Positions 57,110-64,000 of a stretch of 64,000 nt of DNA are shown piece by piece (the stretch's first letter is position 1; every line of letters starts with the position of its first letter). Location of the stretch: the NCBI RefSeq assembly GCF_963678635.1, contig NC_087065.1, forward strand, positions 60,538,754 through 60,602,753, read 5' to 3'. The notes below the pieces were generated by a model. The model worked only from the letters and a program-made list of their open reading frames with translations. It searched no databases and had not been told where the DNA came from. Origin of the DNA: Symsagittifera roscoffensis (Eukaryota > Xenacoelomorpha > Acoela > Convolutidae). The position numbers were made by a program, and so were the translations under genes.

Positions 57110-60100
57110 GAAATCAAAGCAAGTTTGAAAATTTTAGTTTATATTGAAGTTGATCAACATTTGGGATGTTTGAAACAGCTAATAGCCTTCGGTGAAGATA
57201 ATTTTTTTTATGTAAGTCACAATCATATAAGTTTTGGCGTTTCCGGTGATGTGTCCAACTGCAAAGTTCCGTGCATAGTGGACGTTTTGGTTGGCCAGTT
57301 TTCTCACAAGGGTGTTGCTCTTCCTTCTTGAGTTGAGCAGTCGTTCGAAAAAGGTTCGAGTGCAGCGTCGAACAGTGCCTAGGGCCCAAGTTGAACAGAA
57401 TGGACGGAAGTTTTATGGCCGTAAATGTTGAAAGCACATCTCAGTGCATCATATTTGGTTGCCATGTCAGTCTCGTGCTGTTCATCAGTTTCTGTGGCTT
57501 CTCCTTAAACTTTGATATCGAGGATGAGTGTTGTCTGCTTTTCGTTATTTTGAACAATCAGGTCGGGCTGCAGATTCCCAAAACGTTGCTCTTTGATGAT
57601 GGCATAATGTGCAGGTATACTTGCTTCAATCAGATTCCGTGCCTCGTCGTGTCTGCTTTTTACTGACTTACGGTTGACTGGACAATTATTGATCACATGA
57701 TTTAGTGTCTCTTGATTCAATTGGCAGCGGCGGCAGGTCGCGTCTTTGTTTTTACACCAGTTGATTGCTCCGCGTAAAGCCTAGCACAATGAATGAAGCG
57801 CCAGTCGCAAAATTAGGTGTGGAAACTGTATAGCGCCTTAGACGCAACAGGCGATGAGCTGAGGCTTCTCCAGTAACGGCCTTGGTCTCGAGCCTCTAAT
57901 AAGATTGTAAGACTCCTTTATGTCATTAGGGAGTGGAGCATTGGCCATGGGTTTCGATAGCCCATATCTGCAAGTTGTATGTTCAACCTGTCATTGTGCA
58001 GTTCTACTTTGATGTTCAGTTTCAAGTACTTGCGTTTTCGTTGCAGGGCTAGAGAAGTTTCTTTGGCAATCTCCGAGAGTCCATCTTTTATTCTGGTTTT
58101 TTGCGCGTATCACCTCTTCATCCGATGATCCATGAAGAAGCAATTTCCGGGTCAGCGTTTCCAGAGAGTCTTTGATATTGTAAGCATTGACGAACGATTT
58201 CAGTGTCATTCTTGCTTTTGTTATGACCAAGTCAGAAAGTCCAGGTCCTCCGTATAAACGGTTCAAATTGATGTAGGCCGTAGTTGCTTTCTCAGGTAGA
58301 CAAAGGATGCGTTTTGCCATCTTTCGCAGTGATCGGTTCATCCTATGGAGTTGGTTCTGGTTGGTAAATGAATACGCTAGCAGATGGTATAACATTGGAA
58401 TAGTCTTAGTTCTGAGAGCATGTAACTTTTGCATAAGGGAGAGCTGAAAATCTTCTATTAGCTGTGCTAAGGCTCAAGCTCTCTCGAAGCAGGACTCGAG
58501 TCCTCCAACTATTGACGGGAATACGGTCGTTCCAAGATACTTGTAGGCTTTTTCCTCGGTCACCACTGGTACCAATTGGTCACCAATGGTGAGTGGCTTG
58601 GAGATGTTTGCAGCTCCGTCTTTGGCAGGGTTGAAGGTTAAACCTAGTGAATTGGCGCAGTCAACTATTTTCTGCAGGATCCCCGGTGCTTCGGATGCGT
58701 CCTCCAACACAACTGCCGGACCACACAATTCGGATGCGTCCTCCAACACAAGGACCACATTAAATAACAGAGCGCTGAGTGGACAGCCTTGCCTAACACC
58801 TCTGGAAATTTTCACTGGGTCACAGAGTGTCTTGCCTGATAGGTCGGTAGGCTGTGTAGTACAATCTGAGTAAACGGATTGTATGATTCGTATAATCCAT
58901 TCTGGGCAATGGCTTTGTCGTAGAGCTTCGGAAATGGTTGAGTGTTCCACACTGTTAAACGCATGGCTAAGGTCAAGATAGAGGACACCTTTCTTCGAGC
59001 GTAAGGACTCAGCTACGATAAACGTGTTCTCCATAACGCCTTTTCTGGAAAAAACAGCTCGCTGCCCGTGGGAGATGCCATTGTTCCTCTCGAGCCACGA
59101 GGATAGTCATTTGCAGATCATTGACATGAGAAGTTTGCATGTCACGTTTGATCTAAAATTTGAGCGAAATTTTTTCAGGACCTTGTGCATTCCCTCTTGG
59201 AGTTCGTTGGGCTTTTTAAACAGAAGAAGAATTCCTCCACCTATCAGGCGTGTCCCCTGAAGCTGCTAGCTGGTGCAATCCGGACGTAAAGGCTGGCACG
59301 AAACCTTTTAATTGAGCTAAATTAGCGTAGGTCCACCCATCGGGGCCAGGAGCAGATGATGCATGATCAAGGGCTGCTTTTACTTCTTGTTCGGAGAAGG
59401 GCCGTGACAGTGCTTCTCTATTCCTCCAGCATTGCCTCCACGTATTCGGCACAGGGGTGGGGGGGGGGGTTACTGGTTTTGAGCCAAGTTGGACGGTCAT
59501 TTGAGACTTCAGTTCGTCTGGGTTAACTCTACACAGAATTTTTTGGTGCCCCTCAATGTAATCTATGGCCCTCATCATGTTGGTGCAGTACAACTTTTGG
59601 ATCTCTACCTCGGATAGCGAATTCTGCATAGGATGCTGTTTTCTTGACGTCTTGGAGTTTGCGGTAATGAGCGTATCCAGCCATTGATCGGCGTTGAAGA
59701 CTTCGTCCACTTCATCGGGGCATTCGTAGCGCTGGTTAATGCCCGGGGGGTCGACCGATCGTGTAATTTGCGGTGGTGGGGGACTTCATCAGGGCGTTCA
59801 CAGTCTTAATTCGTGCTCGAGGGGTCCTCCGAGTCGGAAAATTGCGGGATTGGGGGACTCGGAACCGGTTACTGAGATCCTCGCATGGATGAAGATAGAG
59901 AGCATCCGTGCTGTTCAATTGGACGGGCTACTTTGCCTTGACGGTTGTGGCTCGGTTACAGGAACTGCATGGGTAGGTTTCCATTTCAAATAAAGGATCC
60001 TCGAAATGAGTCGCCTGATGCGTTGTCGCTTTTGTTTGATCTGAAAAGGCTTCCTTACAGAATTTGCATTCAAAAAGAACGTTATGCAGATCTATAGAAT

Positions 60101-60281
60101 GTCTCTTCTTTGCGTGGTGGATGATATCGCGTTTAAACGACGCTTCCTCGATGACTGCATCGCAATCGCTGCAGCTCATGTGCCAAGTCGTGGGAAATGG
60201 CACTCGGGCAATCGTACCTAAATTTGTGTTATTTAAAACGTATTCGAAAGTTAAGTTCTTAAAGGTGTAACTCGAAGACAT
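57110..60281 (-). pseudogene. R2-type retrotransposon polyprotein (broken)
   Basis: Starts at the ATG at 60,281 (MSSSYTFKNL). First comes CSDC with later His residues, then CKFCKEAFSDQTKATTHQ-ATH (a C-x2-C-x12-H-x3-H finger), then the start of a third finger (YPCSSC) before a frameshift near 59,928. Further frames are 59,918-59,736 and 59,710-59,216 ('FSEQEVKAALDHASSAPGPD', the RT entry). Then 59,034-58,474 has 'YLDLSHAFNSV' (motif A) and 'GVRQGCPLSALLFN' (motif B). Next, 58,434-57,991 is the thumb region with 'LCLPEKATTAYINLNRLYGG'. Then 'CRRCQLNQETLNHVINNC' (CCHC), and 57,720-57,505 with 'QPDLIVQNNEKQTTLILDIK' (PD..D endonuclease). Motif C is destroyed: VLEDAS occurs twice, in a 39-bp direct duplication, where FADD would be expected. 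At least five frame breaks or stops make the gene inactive. Confidence 0.87.
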
Positions 60282-60510
60282 GACAGCTAAAAAAGGATCA
60301 ATTTATTAATCCAACTTAGTTCTCAACTGAGCATATATTATGCGAAGATTATTCTCAGTTCTGTATAGTATAAGTAAAGATATGCAACTTGTTAAATGCA
60401 TTTTAAGACGGGAAATTGACAGCGAACTAGCACTAGATAAAGTAGCTTCTCGAACGTAACTTAAGACCGGTTGCAAAGATCTAACTAAGTAAGGAAATTG
60501 GCATCATTAT
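60282..60510 (-). other. 5' UTR, non-repetitive part, of the R2-type element
   Basis: Lies between the tandem monomers and the ATG at 60,281. From about 60,355 rightward it is shared with 63,352 onward, including 'gcaacttgttaaatgcattt'. The stretch 60,282-60,354 has no counterpart there. Confidence 0.7.
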
Positions 60511-60716
60511 TGGCAACATAACTTTAGCCGAAAGTATCTTAACCAAAGCCGAATTCAGCTTGCTAAAGTGAGAAGGGAAATTGGCAGCATAATTTTAGCC
60601 GAAAGTATCTTAACCAAAGCCGAATTCAACTTATAAAGTGAGAAGGAAAATTGGCAGCAAGATGAGAATGATCTAAGTCAAAAGCCAAAACCAACTTGCT
60701 AAAGTGAGAAGAGAAA
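60511..60716 (-). repeat. 5' UTR tandem monomers with U2-hairpin-like cores
   Basis: Three units with spacings of about 70 and 66 bp, each ending (minus strand) in CTTCTCACTTTAGCAAG(T/C)TG or a variant, and each starting with a degenerate copy of the U2 5' hairpin region. The decayed cores read TTCGGCTTTGGTTAAGAT where U2 has TCGGCCTTTTGGCTAAGAT. The same array occurs at about 63,500-63,711. It resembles the tandem promoter monomers at the 5' end of some other non-LTR elements. Confidence 0.8.
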
Positions 60717-60745
60717 TGATCTTAGCCAAAAGGCCGAAAAGCGAT
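60717..60745 (-). pseudogene. U2 snRNA pseudogene, 5' part (nt 1-29)
   Basis: The minus strand reads ATCGCTTTTCGGCCTTTTGG then CTAAGATCA, matching U2 1-29 at 28 of 29 positions (one T for C). The similarity stops abruptly at nucleotide 29, where the retrotransposon 5' UTR begins ('TTTCTCTTCTC'). It contains stem-loop I of U2. Together with 57,024-56,890 it forms one U2 gene split by the insertion. Confidence 0.9.
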
Positions 60746-61000
60746 AACTGAAACAAAGGATTTTTCTGCTACATGCCTCAGACACAACAAGAAAACAACA
60801 GCTTGCACCATAAAACTTTTAAACTATCCGCTTGGATTGGGAGCTAGGTCGCTCCCGAAACATTTTATACAAGATCAAGGTAAATAGTTAAAAATAGGCA
60901 TTCATTATGATTCTTTGCCTTATCACAATACACTGCCGGCTTGTAATTTTATTGTAAGACTAGTGGACTACATTATAACCATCTGTATTTCTGCCGTTAC
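60746..61000 (-). promoter_or_regulatory. Upstream DNA of the U2 pseudogene
   Basis: About 255 bp upstream of U2 position 1 that is conserved at about 98% with 63,741-64,000, more than the adjoining 5' UTR. It holds a TATA-like 'tataaaatg' (minus strand, about 60,868-60,860, roughly 115-120 bases upstream) next to a perfect 6-bp-stem hairpin 'gggagctaggtcgctccc' (plus strand, 60,839-60,856). It is a plausible snRNA promoter region. I cannot identify a proximal sequence element. Confidence 0.5.
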
Positions 61001-61049
61001 ATGGCGCTTTCTAATTGATCTGTAGAAAGTTTTCTACATGATTAGATCT

Positions 61050-61190
61050 GAAGCAGGTATAGTCATGTCTGACCAGGTATAGTCATGTCTGACCAGGTAT
61101 AGTCATGTCTGATCATGTATAGTCATGTCTGACCAGGTTTAGTCATGTCTGATCAGGTATAGTCATGTCTGAATCAGGTATAGTCTGCAA
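61050..61190. repeat. Right array of 20-bp repeats, inverted to the left array
   Basis: Seven units of 'aggtatagtcatgtctgacc', including partial ones, strictly 20 bp apart in the middle. The reverse complement ('catgactatacctggtcag') corresponds to the left array unit 'catgatcatacctggaccag', so the two arrays face each other across the U2/retrotransposon unit. Confidence 0.88.
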
Positions 61191-61299
61191 ACGGCAGAAG
61201 TGATCACATGTGAAAGAGATATGCACAGATCTGGAAAAAAGCGAGTGTCTGACAATTGTATGATCAGACGTGAAATTGCGAGTAAAGTTCGGTACCCGT

Positions 61300-62219
61300 C
61301 GTAACTTTTCCATTAGCTGCAAAGTTTTATCTTTAACGTAAGGTTTTTGAAAAAAAAATTGTATTGGCTGAAATAAACAGCTTTGTTGGTAAGAGCATTT
61401 GAAATTATTTTAGGTTTTTGTATGTTGTTTCAAATTGGTACAGCTCTCATATAAAGAACATTTTGAAAAATAAAAATAATTTTAAGATGATGTTTGAAGA
61501 CGAGTTTTTTGTCTAGCAAAAACTTTTTATTTGATGAATTGAATAATCTTAATTGATATAGTCTGATGACAAGTTCTTTTGAATTTTCCAGATTTTTCAT
61601 GACGTTTTGAAGTCTAAAGAAAAACTGAATTGGTAGTTTTTTACTTATCACTTTCATATCTCAAGAAAAGTTTAAATGGTTCCCCTATGTTTTTATACTC
61701 AAACTTTTCAATTGATATTACTAATTTATTCGTTATTCCTTTGAGTAAAATAGCCGGATAGTTGCTAATTGTAAAATAGCTGCTGATTGTTATATAATAC
61801 TCTAAAATTTTGATAAACATTAGATTTATAATGCCCTTTAGCAATGAGGGAGTAGGAAGAAAAAATATTTAATACTAGATTTTACGCAACTTAAATAACG
61901 AGAAAGTAAAGTAAACCCAAAACTCGAAGTTTTGGCACTCTCACAGTCATACTGATGAAAGACAACGACACAAAGTTTTCTTAAATGAAATCGATTCCAG
62001 AAGTTTTTCCTGCATAAAACTACGTTCATTTCGGGCTGCTGAACGCGAGTGGCTTATTTGAAGAGGTTTGAAAAGTGTTAGCAGTGGCTTCAAAAATTGT
62101 TGCTGTTTTATGATCAAAGTAATCACCTTTTCAAAAACTCAATAAACTTCTTCACCTGGAAAATTTTGAAACAATTTTAAAAATCACCGGTTTTTCCTGT
62201 TTTTTTTTGTTAGTATGGC
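61300..62219. other. Diverged end of the duplication, copy B
   Basis: Matches 29,621-30,578 at about 80-85%. It is noncoding. Copy A has about 75 bp near 30,360-30,430 that are absent here. Confidence 0.7.
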
Positions 62220-62714
62220 CAGGGGCGGGGAGCGGGCGGATGCTCCCCCCTTCAGGGATTCGACCCCCTACCGACCCAAAGGGTCCCCCTTTGATACTTT
62301 TTTAGAAATCTAATTTTGGCCGACCGACACTAAAATTTTTCTAAGGGCGCCAATATATACTAACTTTGAGGGGGAGCGCGCGCCAAAAAAACGCAATTTT
62401 TTTGTCAAAATTTTTCAAAAAGTGCCCAAAAACGGCTTTTTTTTTACTGTTTTTTCGTGAATATGTTTGTCGTGGCCTTATTGGTCTGCATAACAATCGT
62501 AACAATGTTTTCATAACAATCGGACAATGTGGTCAATAAATTTACAAGTAAAAAATTGCAGGTGGGGGGAAAAGGAAAAAGAGCCGCAAAACAGTGCTTT
62601 GGGAGAGCTCGAAAAATCAATTTGGTCGACCTAAAAAAAAAAAGGTCGTCAAAATTTTCAAATTTGTTTTGAAAACCCGCCCCCCCCCTTTAGAAAATCC
62701 TAGATTCGCCCCTG
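62220..62714. mobile_element. hAT-like element, CAGGGGCGG family, 8-bp TSD AGTATGGC
   Basis: 495 bp with ends 'caggggcggggagcggg' and 'cctagattcgcccctg'. Perfect 8-bp direct repeats AGTATGGC lie at 62,212-62,219 and 62,715-62,722, and copy A shows the single uninterrupted AGTATGGC at 30,571-30,578. This fixes both the ends and the hAT-type target duplication. Internally, 62,460-62,585 is a fragment of the GGCTCTTTT family ending '...ggaaaaggaaaaagagcc'. There is no transposase. Confidence 0.92.
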
Positions 62715-62722
62715 AGTATGGC

Positions 62723-63341
62723 ATTGGTTGGTCGTTTTTCCGAACAATTCCTCAGATAACGCTCGTATAAAGTCAAGTGTGGTGTTTTTAAAGCCTTTTT
62801 CTCGTTGCGCATTAAGAAAACTGGGACACGTTACCTCAGCGTCGAGAAAAAAATGGTCTTGAGTTTTCCGTTTTCCAAATTAATTTGATTGAAATCGATT
62901 TTTCCCTTTAACTTATAAACCAATTTTGCGTCTATTTTGTATTCAATGTTGGCGGTTTCACTTCTCAATGTTGGCGGTTTCATCTGATTCATTCGCCCTT
63001 TAAATTGAAACTACAGGACAAAAAAAAAAACGAAAAAGCTTTCAGAAAAACGTTTTCCTTTTTTTGCATTATTTTCGAATTCATTAGCAGAAAACTTTGC
63101 ACGTGGATTTTTATGCACAACTTGCAGGTCCTTGTTTTTGCTTTAGATCATTTTTTGAGTGCTTACTGTATCAGGATTTACTGAATAAAATTCTCGAAAT
63201 TAAAAATTGTTCAAGATGCGGTACGCGCTGAAGTATCATCAGCAAGGTAAAAAATGCAATCATCTGATCCATTATGCCCTTTAAGATGAGACAACAGAAC
63301 AATAAGAAAAACAAAGCTTTAACTTCGAAGCTTGTACTTTT
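62723..63341. other. Diverged end of the duplication, copy B (continued)
   Basis: Matches 30,579-31,197. It contains a short local duplication of 'ttcacttctcaatgttggcggt' type (about 62,943-62,982). It is noncoding. Confidence 0.65.
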
Positions 63342-64000
63342 CTCTATAGTACGTTCTGTATAGTACAAGTAAAGAAATGCAACTTGTTAAATGCATTTTC
63401 AGACGGGAAATCGACAGCGGACTACCACTAGATAACGTAACTTCTCAAACGTAACGTAACACCGGTAGCAAAGATCTAACTAAGTAAGGATATTGGTATC
63501 ATTATTGGCAACATAACTCTAGCCGAAAGTATCTTAACCAAAGCAGAATTCAGCTTGCTAAAGTGAGAAGGGAAATTGGCAGCATAATTTTAGCCGAAAG
63601 TATCTTAACTAAAACCGATTTCAACTTATAAAATGAGAAAGGAAATTGGCAGCATGATGAGAATGGTCTAAGTCAAAAACAAAAACCAACTTGCTAAAGT
63701 GAGAAGAGAAATGATCTTAGCCAAAAGGCCGAGGAGCGATAACTGAAACAAAGGATCTTTTTTCTACATGCCTCAGACACAACAAAAAAACAACAGCTTG
63801 CACCATAAAGTTTTTAAACTATCCGCTTGGATTGGGAGCTAGGTCGCTCCCGAAACATTTTATACAAGATCAAGGTAAATAGTTAAAAATAGGCAGTCAT
63901 TATGATTCTTTGCCTTATCACAATACACTGCCGGCTTGTAATTTTATTGTAAGACTAGTGGACTACATTATAACCATCTGTATTTCTGCCGTTACATGGC
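63342..64000 (-). mobile_element. Second U2/5'-UTR unit (partial, runs off the window)
   Basis: From about 63,352 to the window end this matches 60,361-61,000: the non-repetitive 5' UTR, the monomers, U2 1-29 (63,740-63,712, ATCGCTCCTCGGCCTTTTGG then CTAAGATCA, 28 of 29) and the U2 upstream DNA with the same hairpin. The retrotransposon coding region is absent, and the sequence jumps at about 63,342 into the duplicated host DNA. The loss is at the 3' side, the opposite of the usual 5' truncation of non-LTR insertions. Confidence 0.82.

Larger units (their letters stand above)
57025..60716 (-). mobile_element. R2-type (Utopia-like) non-LTR retrotransposon in U2
   Basis: About 3.7 kb, inserted in the U2 gene in the same orientation as U2. 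It has a 5' UTR with tandem monomers, one long (now broken) coding region at 60,281-57,110, and a short 3' UTR of about 85 nt without a poly(A) tail. It combines N-terminal C2H2 fingers, reverse transcriptase, CCHC and a PD..D nuclease, the layout of the R2 group of target-specific elements. Insertion in U2 is the property of the lineage described as Utopia. Keno-type elements also target U2 but carry an AP-type endonuclease, which is not seen here. Confidence 0.82.
56488..61299. mobile_element. 4.8-kb foldback-like insertion carrying a split U2 gene
   Basis: Defined by comparison with the empty site in copy A: flanks 'tttaagttttgtct' on the left and 'cgtaacttttcc' on the right are contiguous there (29,619/29,620). 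The ends are imperfectly inverted, with 'cgtactgaaaattt' on the left and the complement of 'taaagttcggtaccc' on the right. Both flanks carry arrays of about 20-bp repeats in opposite orientations. Inside are a U2 snRNA pseudogene with upstream DNA and the R2-type retrotransposon. The terminal organisation recalls foldback DNA elements. No transposase and no clear target duplication are seen. Confidence 0.65.
39627..63341. repeat. Large direct duplication, copy B
   Basis: Partner of 12,868-31,197. Private features of copy B are the 4.8-kb insertion at 56,488-61,299, the hAT-like element at 62,220-62,714, a local expansion at 48,346-48,440, a 20-bp insertion near 51,945, and a C-run of 17 versus 13 (52,063-52,079). 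The true unit may begin further left (the BEL 3' part at 38,040 onward), because the matching part of copy A is missing in the gap. Confidence 0.92.

Noticed and set aside
57114-57437. A 107-codon minus-strand frame at the end of the R2-type element.
   Set aside because: It is mostly a shifted frame of the decayed C-terminal region of the retrotransposon protein and not a separate gene.
57025-60716. Keno-type (Tx1 clade) U2-targeting element.
   Set aside because: The coding region has a CCHC plus PD..D endonuclease downstream of the RT and C2H2 fingers upstream, the R2-type layout, with no AP-type endonuclease.
56640-61190. Regular short repeats considered as a CRISPR-like array.
   Set aside because: Units are directly adjacent tandem repeats without unique spacers, in an animal genome context.

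Overview
This window looks like repeat-rich, AT-rich DNA from an invertebrate animal genome. It holds no intact host protein gene that I can recognise, no operons and no rRNA or CRISPR array. The recognisable coding sequence comes from decayed retrotransposons: a BEL/Pao LTR element, an R2-type (restriction-like endonuclease) non-LTR element, and a small non-LTR fragment. The rest is short DNA-transposon derivatives and AT-rich noncoding sequence. The species cannot be named from the sequence.

Layout. (1) 1-12,667: a 0.55-kb direct repeat (1-546 and 2,599-3,147), a palindrome-rich AT block (about 4,805-5,035), a TA microsatellite (7,154-7,218), and a dense, partly nested cluster of short inverted-repeat transposons (7.6-12.65 kb). 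Several of these have perfect 8-bp target duplications. (2) 12,668-12,867: an assembly gap of exactly 200 N. (3) 12,868-31,197: copy A of a large direct duplication, beginning inside a BEL/Pao element on the minus strand that the gap truncates. (4) 31,198-38,039: single-copy AT-rich DNA with a few short transposon remnants. (5) 38,040-63,341: copy B of the duplication. It starts with the complete BEL/Pao element (two LTRs, 38,040-44,219), and offsets from copy A are about 26.76-26.87 kb. Copies A and B are nearly identical up to about 28,450/55,310, then drop abruptly to roughly 92%, and to roughly 80-85% beyond 29,621/61,300 (estimates by eye). (6) 56,488-61,299: a 4.8-kb insertion present only in copy B; copy A is the empty site.

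The most interesting object is inside that 4.8-kb insertion. On the minus strand lies a U2 snRNA pseudogene split in two. U2 nucleotides 1-29 are at 60,745-60,717, and U2 from about nucleotide 38 to near its 3' end is at 57,024-56,890. Between the halves sits an R2-type retrotransposon with N-terminal C2H2 fingers, a reverse transcriptase, a CCHC motif and a PD..D endonuclease. It therefore lies at the U2 branch-point-recognition sequence, as expected for the U2-targeting lineage known as Utopia. Its 5' UTR carries 66-70-bp tandem monomers, each with a decayed relative of the U2 5' hairpin. The U2/retrotransposon unit is enclosed by oppositely oriented arrays of about 20-bp repeats, which suggests a foldback-like DNA element that carried a U2 gene. 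A second copy of the U2 upstream region, U2 1-29 and the 5' monomers starts at 63,342 and runs off the window end.

The elements date each other. The BEL LTRs differ by roughly a fifth, while the two BEL copies are about 99% identical and share inactivating lesions. The element was therefore dead long before copies A and B arose or were last homogenised.
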